Below, one piece after another: positions 23,288-31,956 of a stretch of DNA of 64,000 bases. Positions within the stretch are counted from its first letter, which is position 1. Each line of letters begins with the position of its first letter. Origin of the DNA: Barnesiella merdipullorum. Lineage in GTDB: Bacteria > Bacteroidota > Bacteroidia > Bacteroidales > Barnesiellaceae. Location of the stretch: assembly GCA_019116365.1 (NCBI GenBank), contig DXBT01000025.1:101847-165846 (forward strand), written 5' to 3'. The notes beneath the pieces were generated by a model. The model was given only the letters and a program-made list of their open reading frames with translations, had not been told where the DNA came from and searched no databases. The position numbers and the translations under genes are program-made.

Positions 23288-24523
23288 TCAGGCTTCGATG
23301 TTGAAGAGCTCCTTGAGGATGAGACGGGTGGCTCCTGTGTGCGAGGCGATGTAATGACCGGCGTTGTGGCTGGCTGTGGCCAGAGTGTCGGGGTTGTCGA
23401 GCAGGCGGTTGGCTGTGGTGTCGAACTCCTCACCCGAGGCAATGGCAAATCCGCCGCCGCAGGCTATCAACTCATGGGCCTCTTTGAACCGCTGGTGGTT
23501 GGGCCCGAAGATGACGGGCAGGTCATAGACGGCAGCCTCGGCAATGTTGTGGATGCCGGCTCCGAATCCGCCGCCTACATAGGCCAGGGTACCGTAGCGG
23601 TAGATCGACGAGAGCAGCCCGAAGCAGTCGATGATGAGGCAGTCGCACGACGCCATTTCGTCCTCGGTGGCCTGGGTATAGCGTCGGGAGGGACGTTTCA
23701 GCAGGCTTTCGATGAAGAGCAGGTGCGACTCGTGAATCTCGTGCGGAGCCAGAATGAGCTTGATATCGTTGCGACGGTTGAAGTAGTCGATGATAAACTC
23801 TTCGTCTTTGGGCCATGAGCTGCCGGCAATGAGTACCTTTTTCCCTTGGGCGAAGCGTTCGATGAGGGGCAGATCCTTGGCCGAGCGGCGAATGTCGCTC
23901 ACGCGGTCGAAACGGGTGTCGCCCACGACCGATACGTTGGTGATGCCGATGCCGGCCAGCAGTTGGCGCGACTGTTCGTTCTGGATATAGAGGTGGGTAA
24001 AGTTGCGCAGGATGCGGCGGAAGTAGCCGCCGTAGAAGCGGAAGAATATCTGTTTGGGACGGAATATGGCCGAGATGATGTAGGTGGGGATATTCCGTCG
24101 TTTGAGTTCGTTGAGGTAGTTGGCCCAGAATTCATATTTGATGAATATGGCTTCGGTGGGGCGGGTGATGTCGAGGAATCGTTTCACGTTGCCCGGCAGG
24201 TCGAAGGGCAGGTAGCACACGAGATCGGCCCCGTCGTAGTTTTTGCGCACTTCGTAGCCCGAGGGGGAGAAGAAGGTGAGCAGGATGCGGGTCTCGGGGC
24301 GGGCTTTGCGGATGGCCTCGATGAGCGGTCGGCCTTGCTCAAACTCGCCCAGTGACGAGGCGTGTATCCACAGGTATCCACCTTGTGGCCGTGCCTTCTG
24401 TTCCAGGTAGTCGAAGATGCCTTTTTGACCCTGTGTCAGTTTGCGAGCCTTGGCGTTGCGTATGCCGGCCAGGGCAACCAGTTGTTTGTAGCAATATATT
24501 CCAAAGTTATAGATACATTTCAT
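23288..24523 (-). CDS. waaA: 3-deoxy-D-manno-octulosonic acid (Kdo) transferase
   Basis: 412 residues, a GT-B-fold glycosyltransferase (GT30) that adds Kdo to lipid A precursor at the inner-membrane face. Family markers: LWIHASSLGEFEQGRPLIEAIR (with the acidic catalytic residue), FIKYEFWANYLNELKRR, VVGDTRFDRV, LIAGSSWPKDEEF, ILAPHEIHESH and the CMP-Kdo pocket GGGFGAGIHNIAEAAVYDLPVIFGP. ATG 24523 is chosen over a TTG two codons upstream. It lies 25 bases after the gltX-linked outer-membrane protein gene. Confidence 0.95.
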   Translation of the reverse strand: MKCIYNFGIYCYKQLVALAGIRNAKARKLTQGQKGIFDYLEQKARPQGGYLWIHASSLGEFEQGRPLIEAIRKARPETRILLTFFSPSGYEVRKNYDGADLVCYLPFDLPGNVKRFLDITRPTEAIFIKYEFWANYLNELKRRNIPTYIISAIFRPKQIFFRFYGGYFRRILRNFTHLYIQNEQSRQLLAGIGITNVSVVGDTRFDRVSDIRRSAKDLPLIERFAQGKKVLIAGSSWPKDEEFIIDYFNRRNDIKLILAPHEIHESHLLFIESLLKRPSRRYTQATEDEMASCDCLIIDCFGLLSSIYRYGTLAYVGGGFGAGIHNIAEAAVYDLPVIFGPNHQRFKEAHELIACGGGFAIASGEEFDTTANRLLDNPDTLATASHNAGHYIASHTGATRLILKELFNIEA

Positions 24524-24548
24524 AGCCAACCAAATTCTCGTGTCAGGT

Positions 24549-25628
24549 TTACAAGATGTTTTTCAGATATTCCCGTTTCTTTTCGTCCCCCCGATTTTTC
24601 CACGCTTGGTCATCGAGATAGAACCGCACGATAAGCTGTTGTTGCAGGTCGAAGTTGCCTGGCGTGTAGTGCAGGTTGATCGAGGCCATGCAGTTGAGGT
24701 AACTCTTGCGGAAGATATAGGCATAGATGTCGGTGCGGTTGTAGGTGGGCGACTGGTAGAAGGGGTCGCCCTGGTTGAGCTGGGCACCCAGTTGGGGATA
24801 GAACGGCATTTGGGCTCCTCCCTTGTAGAAGGTGTTGCGCAGTCCCAGGAACCGCCACTCGGCCAACAGGTCGATGAGGATGCCCTGCGGGTGATGCCAG
24901 GTGCCTACGTTGCGCAGCCGCTCGAGGCTGATGTGATAGCCCACCTTGAGGGTGAGCGTGTCGAGCGGGGTACAAGGGGTGAGGTCTATCCCCACGTAGG
25001 GGCTGGCGATGAGGTCGTCGGTCACGGTGTAGCGGTCGTCCGAGTTGCGGGGCCGGGCCAGGTGGTTCATCACCAGGTGCCCACCGGCAAAGAGGTAGGG
25101 CAGCGGCTGCCACCGTCCGTTGAATACGACCATGAAGGCTTCGCGTTTTACCTCGGTTTGTACCTGACGCCAGTCGGCATAAAGCTCGGCAAAGCCTTTG
25201 GGGTGCATGTACTGGAAGAGGGCACCGGCGATGTTGGGCCTGAAGTAGGTGAGCGAATCGTACTGCAGGATGGCGGGTACATTCTCGAGCAGTTGGGTGC
25301 GGGGGAACATACCCATCGACATGCGGAATCGCGACGACGTGTAGCGGTAGTAGGCCGTGGGGTGTATGCGGGCATGGTCGATAGAGCCGTCAATGGGCTG
25401 TACCCACGAGGCTCCGGCCATGATGGCGCTGTGGCCTATGCGCAAACCTATCTCGGGCGAGAGTCGCGTGCCGAAGAAGGTTTGCGACTCGACCTTGTTG
25501 TAGCTGTATTCCCGGTTGTCGAAAAATGCCGTCATATCGACACTCCAGGCCACCTGCTGTGCCTGAGCCGGGAGCAGTGTGGCTATGAGTGCGACAATCA
25601 GTAGTATGTGTGTGTGACTGCGATTCAT
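24549..25628 (-). CDS. Putative outer-membrane beta-barrel protein
   Basis: About 359 residues with a signal peptide (HILLIVALIATLLPAQAQ). The rest is rich in aromatic and amphipathic beta-strands (YYRYTSSRFRMSMGMFPRT, LKVGYHISLERLRN), as in a barrel, but the C-terminus ends in a charged tail (NRGDEKKREYLKNIL) rather than an aromatic residue. I do not recognise a named family. Its ATG overlaps the gltX stop (ATGA), and waaA follows 25 bases on, so the three are cotranscribed. Confidence 0.7.
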   Translation of the reverse strand: MNRSHTHILLIVALIATLLPAQAQQVAWSVDMTAFFDNREYSYNKVESQTFFGTRLSPEIGLRIGHSAIMAGASWVQPIDGSIDHARIHPTAYYRYTSSRFRMSMGMFPRTQLLENVPAILQYDSLTYFRPNIAGALFQYMHPKGFAELYADWRQVQTEVKREAFMVVFNGRWQPLPYLFAGGHLVMNHLARPRNSDDRYTVTDDLIASPYVGIDLTPCTPLDTLTLKVGYHISLERLRNVGTWHHPQGILIDLLAEWRFLGLRNTFYKGGAQMPFYPQLGAQLNQGDPFYQSPTYNRTDIYAYIFRKSYLNCMASINLHYTPGNFDLQQQLIVRFYLDDQAWKNRGDEKKREYLKNIL

Positions 25629-27145
25629 CAACCCAGGTATTCGATGGCTCTCTCGATGCGTTTGATAGTCTCTTCCTTACCCATGATTTCGGTGATGTCG
25701 AACATGTGGGGGCCTTTGCACTCGCCTACTACGGCCAGGCGGAAGGCATTCATCACGTTGCCCAGGTGATAGCCGTTGCGCTCGATCCAGTCGAGAACCA
25801 CTTTCTCGGCGTGGGCCGACGAGAGGTCGTCGAGGTTACGCAGAATCTCGATGAGCTCGCGCATGATGGCGGGGGTATCCTCTTTCCAGCGTTTTTTCAC
25901 CGATTTCTCTTCGTAGCTGGTGGGAGCGACAAAGAAGAAGGCGGCCTGGTCCCACAACTCCTTGACGAAACTTACGCGTCCCTTTACCAGCCCAATGATG
26001 CGGGCCACGGTGGCGGGGTCGGCTTCGATGCCCTTCTCTTTGAGGATGGGCATGAAGAGTGTGGTGAGCTCTTCGTTACTCTTGGCCAGGATATATTTGT
26101 GGTTGAACCATTTGCCTTTTTCGTAGTCGAATTTTGCACCGCTCTTGCTGCACTTCTCGAGCGAGAAGAGCTGGATGAGCTCGTCCATCGACATGATTTC
26201 CTGGTCGTTGCCGGGATTCCAGCCCAGCAGGGCGAGGAAGTTGACCACGGCTTCGGGCAGGTAGCCCGATTCGCGGTATCCCGACGAGACTTCTCCCGTC
26301 TTGGGGTCGTGCCACTCGAGGGGGAATACGGGGAATCCCAGCCGGTCGCCGTCGCGCTTGCTCAGTTTGCCTTTGCCGTCGGGTTTGAGCAGCAGCGGCA
26401 GGTGGGCAAAGTAGGGCATCGTGTCTTCCCAGCCGAAGGCCCGGTAGAGCAGAACGTGCAGGGGGGCCGAGGGCAACCACTCTTCGCCGCGGATGACGTG
26501 CGAGACGAGCATCAGGTGGTCATCGACGATATTGGCCAGGTGGTAGGTGGGCAGGTTGTCGGCCGACTTGTAGAGCACCTTGTCGTCGAGAATCGACGAG
26601 TTGATGGTGACGTCGCCCCGGATGAGGTCGTGCACGACCACGTCTTCGCCCGGTTCGATTTTGAACCGCACCACATACTGGGTGCCGTCGGCGATGAGGC
26701 GATCGACTTCCTCTTTGCTCATCGTGAGCGAGTTGCGCATCTGCATGCGGGTCGATGCATCGTATTGGAAGTTGGGTATCTCCTTGCGTTTGGCCTCCAG
26801 CTCGGCGGGGGTGTCGAAAGCGATGTAGGCTTTGCCGGCATCGAGTAGCTGATCGACATATTGGCGATAGATCTCTTTCCGTTCCGATTGACGGTAGGGA
26901 CCATAGTTGCCTCCGTAGCTCACTCCTTCGTCGAAGTGGATGCCCAGCCATTCGAGGGCCTCGATGATGTAGGCTTCGGCTCCCGGCACGAAACGTTGGG
27001 AGTCGGTATCTTCGATGCGGAAAATCATTTCGCCATGGTGTTGCTTGGCAAACAGGTAGTTATAGAGAGCGGTACGGACTCCGCCAATGTGTAAAGCGCC
27101 TGTCGGGCTTGGTGCGAAACGCACCCGTACTTTTCTTTCGGTCAT
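25628..27145 (-). CDS. gltX: Glutamyl-tRNA synthetase
   Basis: 505 residues, class I aminoacyl-tRNA synthetase. The HIGH motif is HIGG in RFAPSPTGALHIGGVRTALYN and the KMSKS motif is KLSKRDGDRLG; YRQSERKEIYRQYVDQLL and IEDTDSQRFVPG are also typical. ATG 27145 (TERKVRVRF) is chosen because the 12 extra residues upstream match nothing in the family. The stop overlaps the next start by ATGA. Confidence 0.97.
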   Translation of the reverse strand: MTERKVRVRFAPSPTGALHIGGVRTALYNYLFAKQHHGEMIFRIEDTDSQRFVPGAEAYIIEALEWLGIHFDEGVSYGGNYGPYRQSERKEIYRQYVDQLLDAGKAYIAFDTPAELEAKRKEIPNFQYDASTRMQMRNSLTMSKEEVDRLIADGTQYVVRFKIEPGEDVVVHDLIRGDVTINSSILDDKVLYKSADNLPTYHLANIVDDHLMLVSHVIRGEEWLPSAPLHVLLYRAFGWEDTMPYFAHLPLLLKPDGKGKLSKRDGDRLGFPVFPLEWHDPKTGEVSSGYRESGYLPEAVVNFLALLGWNPGNDQEIMSMDELIQLFSLEKCSKSGAKFDYEKGKWFNHKYILAKSNEELTTLFMPILKEKGIEADPATVARIIGLVKGRVSFVKELWDQAAFFFVAPTSYEEKSVKKRWKEDTPAIMRELIEILRNLDDLSSAHAEKVVLDWIERNGYHLGNVMNAFRLAVVGECKGPHMFDITEIMGKEETIKRIERAIEYLG

Positions 27146-27254
27146 ATTCTTGATGTTGAAAAACTCGACAAAATTAAACATTTTTTTTGATTTAGCCTAT
27201 AAGCCCGCCATATATTCTCTATCGGGCTACTCCTTATGGGACTGACCGGCGGGG

Positions 27255-27458
27255 CTAATCGTTCAGTTCGTTCAGTATTTTTTGCAAAGCCTCGTCGGTC
27301 TCAAAGAGTTTCGACTTGCAGAATTTGAGCAATTCGAGCGAGCGGGCTGTACACTTTTGCAGCTCGTCGATTTCGTATTCGTTGTTTTGCAGCTTGGTGA
27401 CAATCGATTCCAGCTCGGCCATTGCTTCGGCGTAGGAGAGTTCTTTTTTCTGGGGCAT
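27255..27458 (-). CDS. xseB: Exodeoxyribonuclease VII small subunit
   Basis: 67 residues. The helical XseB pattern is clear: SYAEAMAELESIVTKLQNNEYEIDELQKCTARSLELLKFCKSKLFETDEALQKI. The starting ATG (27458) lies 8 bases past the xseA stop, giving an xseA-xseB operon. Too short to be found by length filters, but unmistakable by family and context. Confidence 0.93.
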   Translation of the reverse strand: MPQKKELSYAEAMAELESIVTKLQNNEYEIDELQKCTARSLELLKFCKSKLFETDEALQKILNELND

Positions 27459-27466
27459 ATCGTTAT

Positions 27467-28732
27467 CTATTTGGTTTCGGTGGGTTGTATGGTTTCGACC
27501 CGGCTGGTGACGGAGCCGTCGGCCAACAGGGTTTCGACGATTTCGCCGGGTGCGATTTCGGCCACGCTTTTGACCACCCGTCCCTGGTGCAGGGTGAGGC
27601 TGTAGCCCCGTTGCAGCAGCGATTGGGGCGATACCAGGGTGACGGTGGTCTCGAGGGTGTCGAGACGCGAACGCTCGGCATCGAGCCGGGAGCGCAGGGC
27701 GTGTTTTATCTGTTCGAGCCAAAGTTCGTTTTTGTGTCGTTCGTTCAGGATGCGTCGCTCGACCAGGAGCGGCAGGGCCGAGGTGGCGCGTTGCAGGTTC
27801 TGTTTCTCGCGTTGGATGCGGTTGCGCACCTCGTCACTTATCGTCAGGGAGAGGCCGGCGACATGCAGGTCGGCTTCGTGCAGGCGGGCAATGATCCATT
27901 CGGCCGCAGCCGTGGGGGTCTTGACCCGGGTGTTGGCCACCAGGTCGATGACGGTATCGTCGCGTTCGTGGCCGATACCGGTAATGACGGGCAGGGGAAA
28001 CTGGGCTACGTTGGCCGCCAGGGCGTAGCTGTCGAAGCTGTTGAGGTCGGAGGTGGCGCCTCCACCCCGAATGATGACCACCCCGTCGAACAGACTCTCG
28101 TGACGGACAATGCGGTCGAGGGCTTCGATGATGGAGCTCTCGGTCTGCTCGCCCTGCATCGAGGCGGCGAAGAGTGCGGTATAGACCCGGTAGCCGTAGG
28201 GGTTGTTCTGTATCTGGTTCATGAAGTCGCCATACCCGGCGGCCGAGGGTGAAGAGATGATGGCGAAACGTTGCGGCAGGGCCGGCCACGAGAGCTCCTT
28301 GTTCATGTCGGCCACCCCCTCGTCGCGCAGCTGTTGCAGAATGGCGGCACGCCGACGGGCGGCGTCGCCCAGCGTATAGGCCGGGTCGATGTCGTGTATG
28401 GTGAGGCTGTAGCCATAGAGCTCGTGGAAGGTGGGGCTCACGAGAATGAGTATCTTGATGCCGGCGGTGAAGAGTTGTCCGGTCGATTGCTCGAACCAGG
28501 GACGCAGCAGCCTGAAGGTGGTGGCCCATATCGTGGCTCGGGCTTTGGCCAGAGTGCGCCCGGTAGCCTCCTCTTTTTCGATGAGCTCGAGGTAGCAGTG
28601 CCCCGAGGGGTGTATGCGGGCTTCGCTGATTTCGGCCCGTACCCAGTAGCGCTCGGGTAGCGACTCCTGCACGGCTTCACGCACCCGGGCGTTCAGTTCG
28701 AGAAGCGAGAGCTCTTTTCTTGCAGTGGTCAT
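27467..28732 (-). CDS. xseA: Exodeoxyribonuclease VII large subunit
   Basis: 421 residues. An N-terminal OB fold (YWVRAEISEARIHPSGHCYLELIEK) is followed by the catalytic domain with FAIISSPSAAGYGDFMNQI, IIRGGGATSDLNSFDSYALA and ITGIGHERDDTVIDLVANTRVKTPTAAAEWI. The long helical region then precedes a final beta domain. With XseB it degrades single-stranded DNA. ATG 28732 overlaps the stop of the preceding protease gene (ATGA), which fixes the start. Confidence 0.97.
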   Translation of the reverse strand: MTTARKELSLLELNARVREAVQESLPERYWVRAEISEARIHPSGHCYLELIEKEEATGRTLAKARATIWATTFRLLRPWFEQSTGQLFTAGIKILILVSPTFHELYGYSLTIHDIDPAYTLGDAARRRAAILQQLRDEGVADMNKELSWPALPQRFAIISSPSAAGYGDFMNQIQNNPYGYRVYTALFAASMQGEQTESSIIEALDRIVRHESLFDGVVIIRGGGATSDLNSFDSYALAANVAQFPLPVITGIGHERDDTVIDLVANTRVKTPTAAAEWIIARLHEADLHVAGLSLTISDEVRNRIQREKQNLQRATSALPLLVERRILNERHKNELWLEQIKHALRSRLDAERSRLDTLETTVTLVSPQSLLQRGYSLTLHQGRVVKSVAEIAPGEIVETLLADGSVTSRVETIQPTETK

Positions 28733-30336
28733 AGGCGTTGTATCTTTTGGGTCCAACAGTGTTGCCGGCTGCGTGCCGACAGCAGGTATATGCCTTTCCC
28801 CAAATCGGTAAGAGCCAGTTCGGCTCCTTCGGGCAGGCGGTATTCGGCCATTATCGCCCCCTCGAGGGTGTAGATGCTGAGGGTGATCTTCTCTTCGTCG
28901 GGCGGGAGGGTGCCGATGGTGACGACGGGACTTCCCCCGCGATAGGTCAGTCGCAGGGGCGAATCGTCGGGCCGTACCGTCGAGATGCCTGCCCCCTGGC
29001 GATAGGCGGCGTAGAAGTCGGGGATGCCATAACCCATGAGCGAGTCGGGGGTGAGGTATTGCGAGCTGTTCTGCCGGATAAGCTCGATGATTTCTCGCGC
29101 CGAGAGTTGGGGCAAGGCTTGTCGCAGACAGGCCGTAAGGCCGGCAATGATGGGTGTCGAGAACGAGGTGCCGTCCTTGGGCTGCAGATTGCCTTCGGGC
29201 GAGATGGTGGCGGCCGCGGCTCCCAGGGCTACCACATCGGGTTTGATGCGGCCGTCGGCCGTCGGGCCGCAGCCGGTGAAGTAGGCCGGTTTCCGTTCGG
29301 TGGTGATGGCGCCCACGGTGAGGAGCCCATCGACATCGCCGGGCACGGTTATCTTTTTCCAGTCGTTGCTCCCTTCGTTGCCGGCACTCACGACAATGAG
29401 CATCCCTTTGGCCACGCCCCGGGCAGCTGCCTGCGAGATGAACGAGGTGCGGCCGTCGAGATCGGCCCAGGTGTGGTCGAATCGGGAATCGTCGAACCGG
29501 GTATATCCCAACGACGAGACAACGACATCGACTCCCAGGCTATCGGCATATTCGAGGGCCGCAGCCCAATAATCCTCTTCGGTGGGGTACTCGGTGGCGG
29601 TATCTTCCGACCGCAGCAGCCAGTAGGAGGCCCGGGGTGCCGTGCCTATGAACAGGTTACTGTCGTTGACCAGCATGGTCGAGAGTACCGACGACCCATG
29701 GCTGTTTCCGTTGCGAAAATCCATCGTCTCGTCGATGAAGTCGTGGTAGCCGGCTATCTGGTTTTGGTCGAAACGGGGATTGCGGTCGGCGTTGAGAAAG
29801 CCACCGTCGATAACGGCTATGGTCATGCCTTCGCCCGAGAATCCGGCCCGATGCAGCCGGTCGCCGTTGTGGACGGCGATTTGCCAGGCGGCATCGCCGT
29901 AGGGCGAGGTCGAGTCGTTTTCGAGTTTTTTCAGATGGGGCCCAACGGTACCTCCCGCTTGGGTGGGAGAGCCCAGGGGGTCATACCGCTCGACAAATGG
30001 CAACTGCTCGATGGCTGTGAGCCGTGACGGGTCGTCAAGGGCGATGGTGGCGGTGTTGAGCCACTTCGACACGGCCAGGATGCGGGCCCCCAATGCCGAT
30101 AGCTGTTGCAGCCGGGCCGGGGCTATGGGCAGGTCGGTCGAGTCGATGGCAATGCCAAACTTCTCGCGATAGGCTATGGCGCGGGGCGAAAGGAACTCGA
30201 GCGGCCTTTCAATCGAACAGGCCGACTCGCCTTTGTCGTCGAACCAGATGCGGTAGTGCTGCTCTTTCGATTCCTGAGCCCTACTGCCGAGGAGTGTCGC
30301 GAGTAGCATGATGGCGGTATAGAGGCGTAGTTTCAT
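28729..30336 (-). CDS. Secreted subtilisin-like (S8) serine protease with T9SS-type tail
   Basis: 535 residues from ATG 30336, which overlaps the mnmA stop (ATGA). Signal peptide (LRLYTAIMLLATLLGSRAQ), an N-terminal prodomain-like region, then the S8 triad: Asp in IAVIDGGF, His in GNSHGSSVLSTM, Ser in DGTSFSTPIIAGLTA, with the oxyanion Asn in VVSAGNEGS. The last 75 residues (IYTLEGAIMAEYRLPEGAE ... KGIYLLSARSRQ) look like a type-A T9SS sorting domain, so export through the PorU/PorV pathway is likely. It sits between two housekeeping genes. Confidence 0.9.
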   Translation of the reverse strand: MKLRLYTAIMLLATLLGSRAQESKEQHYRIWFDDKGESACSIERPLEFLSPRAIAYREKFGIAIDSTDLPIAPARLQQLSALGARILAVSKWLNTATIALDDPSRLTAIEQLPFVERYDPLGSPTQAGGTVGPHLKKLENDSTSPYGDAAWQIAVHNGDRLHRAGFSGEGMTIAVIDGGFLNADRNPRFDQNQIAGYHDFIDETMDFRNGNSHGSSVLSTMLVNDSNLFIGTAPRASYWLLRSEDTATEYPTEEDYWAAALEYADSLGVDVVVSSLGYTRFDDSRFDHTWADLDGRTSFISQAAARGVAKGMLIVVSAGNEGSNDWKKITVPGDVDGLLTVGAITTERKPAYFTGCGPTADGRIKPDVVALGAAAATISPEGNLQPKDGTSFSTPIIAGLTACLRQALPQLSAREIIELIRQNSSQYLTPDSLMGYGIPDFYAAYRQGAGISTVRPDDSPLRLTYRGGSPVVTIGTLPPDEEKITLSIYTLEGAIMAEYRLPEGAELALTDLGKGIYLLSARSRQHCWTQKIQRL

Positions 30337-31451
30337 GCTTTGTATTTTTTCAGAAGCCGCTGGTCGGCGATGATGCCGCCGCCGATGACGGTGTTGTCGC
30401 GATAGATGACGGCCGACTGTCCCGGGGTTACGGCCGAGGCGTCGCTTTCGAAGCAGACTATCCACTCGCCGGGGGTGTCGCCTTTTTGGAGCGTGGCCGG
30501 TATAGCGGCACTGCGGTAGCGTATCTGCACATCGACGGGGCCGGCTGTCTCCAAAATACCGGGTATGGCCTCGAGGGTGTCGGTAATGACCATCCGGAGG
30601 GTGAGCAGTTCGTCACGCTCGCCCAAGCGTATGGTGTTCTTGATCGGGTTTATGCGGGTTACAAACATGGGTTTGCCCAAGGCAATCTCGAGCCCTTTGC
30701 GCTGGCCGATGGTGTAGAAGGGGAATCCCTTGTGCTGGCCCAACTTGCGGCCGGTGGCGTCGATGAAGTAGCCTCCACCCACCTGTTGGTCGAGCTGGGG
30801 GAGCTGCTCCCGCAGGAAGTCGCGATAGTCGCCTGGGATGAAGCACACCTCCATGCTCTCTTTCTTCTCGACCTTTTCGTGGAAGCCTTTCCCTTCGACA
30901 TATTTCTTTATCTCCTCCTTGGTAATCTCGCCCAGCGGGAAGATGGTGCGCGAGAGCTCCTCCTGACCCAGTCGCCACAAGAAGTACGACTGGTCTTTCT
31001 TCTTGTCGGCTCCCCGACCCAGCACCCGGTAGCCGTCGCGGTCGATAATGCGGGCATAGTGGCCGGTAGCCACCCATGAGCAGCCCAGGCGGTCGGCCTC
31101 CTGCAAGAGGTAGTGCCACTTGAACTGGCGGTTGCACATGACACACGGGTTGGGGGTGTTGCCTTTGAGATATTCGTCGATAAAGCCTTTGATAATCGAC
31201 CCCTTGAACTCCTCGCGCACATCGAGAATGTGGTGCTCGATGCCTATCTTTTCGGCCAGCTCGCGAGCCTCCAGTGCAAACTGGGGGATGGTTTGACCTT
31301 CGCGGGGAAAGTGCCGGGGGAGGTCCCACATGCGCATGGTAAGCCCCACGACTTCGTAGCCCTGTTCCTGTAAAATCATGCAGGCAGCCGAGCTGTCGAT
31401 ACCACCGCTCATGCCTATCAATACTCGTTTGTTGGATTCGATACGTTTCAT
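30333..31451 (-). CDS. mnmA: tRNA-specific 2-thiouridylase
   Basis: 372 residues. Makes the 2-thio group of U34 in tRNA-Lys, -Glu and -Gln. The PP-loop SGGIDSS lies at about 15-21. The catalytic cysteines are Cys103 (GNTPNPCVMCNRQFKW) and Cys203 (SMEVCFIPGDYRDF). The central DQSYFLWRL and the C-terminal beta barrel are present. First gene of the mnmA/protease/xseA/xseB transcript; a TATTTTTG box on the minus strand at 31456-31463 lies immediately upstream. Confidence 0.96.
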   Translation of the reverse strand: MKRIESNKRVLIGMSGGIDSSAACMILQEQGYEVVGLTMRMWDLPRHFPREGQTIPQFALEARELAEKIGIEHHILDVREEFKGSIIKGFIDEYLKGNTPNPCVMCNRQFKWHYLLQEADRLGCSWVATGHYARIIDRDGYRVLGRGADKKKDQSYFLWRLGQEELSRTIFPLGEITKEEIKKYVEGKGFHEKVEKKESMEVCFIPGDYRDFLREQLPQLDQQVGGGYFIDATGRKLGQHKGFPFYTIGQRKGLEIALGKPMFVTRINPIKNTIRLGERDELLTLRMVITDTLEAIPGILETAGPVDVQIRYRSAAIPATLQKGDTPGEWIVCFESDASAVTPGQSAVIYRDNTVIGGGIIADQRLLKKYKA

Positions 31452-31537
31452 AATACAAAAATAACTAACTTTTATGAGGCGGGGAGCAATATATTCTAAA
31501 AAACATATAACGCCAAAATGTTAAAAGTGGGGGAGCT

Positions 31538-31570
31538 TTTGGCTATCTCGGCAAAAAAGGATTATCTTTG
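31538..31570 (+). promoter_or_regulatory. Promoter of the 31.6-kb noncoding RNA
   Basis: TTTG (31538-31541), a 21-base spacer and TATCTTTG (31563-31570). No coding frame of note follows; a structured RNA does. Confidence 0.75.
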
Positions 31571-31576
31571 AAAAAA

Positions 31577-31766
31577 TATTGGAAATATAAGCGTTTAGAA
31601 TATTACCTCTATTCGGAATCAGCAAAATTCTTTTTAGGTGAGGTAATCAACAGCTAAACGCCTGCGCTTGTTATAAACAAGCGTGGGCTGGTTGTTTGTC
31701 CACCTAAGGTTTTTGCTGGACCTCGAATAGGATAAACCATCGAGCTCACGCTTCTTTATTTTTTTT
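31577..31766 (+). ncRNA. Structured noncoding RNA, 6S-like (SsrS candidate)
   Basis: A gene-free 190-base segment with its own promoter and a T-run at the end. It folds into one long rod. Closing helix: AAGCG (31589-31593) with CGCTT (31749-31753). A large central bubble follows. Then CTATTCG (31609-31615) with CGAATAG (31724-31730), AGCAAAA (31621-31627) with TTTTGCT (31711-31717), TTAGGTG (31634-31640) with CACCTAA (31701-31707), CAACAGC with GCT-G-GTTG, and the apical hairpin CGCTTGTT-ATA-AACAAGCG (31665-31683). Rod shape, size and central bubble are those of 6S RNA. The 6S name is inferred; no sequence match could be tested. The rest of the 31452-31956 gap holds no gene. Confidence 0.65.
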
Positions 31767-31920
31767 AGCTCGTTGAGCTATATTCAGGTGGGACTGCAAG
31801 AGGGGATTCTCGATTATTTTTTCTGCGAAAAGCCATAAACGAATAAGGTATATGAACTACTTATTGGGTCATAGTTCGTATCCCTGTCATATTGTTTGGT
31901 TTGCTTGTTCGCAGAGGAGT

Positions 31921-31956
31921 GCGAAGGGGAGGCCGAACAAAAGGCTTTCCCTTCGC
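31921..31956. terminator. Hairpin after ispF
   Basis: GCGAAGGG / CCCTTCGC arms (31921-31928, 31949-31956) with an inner GGCC/GGC pairing, directly abutting the ispF stop. The plus strand continues TTATTTTT, so it could also stop transcripts from the noncoding-RNA side. Confidence 0.65.
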
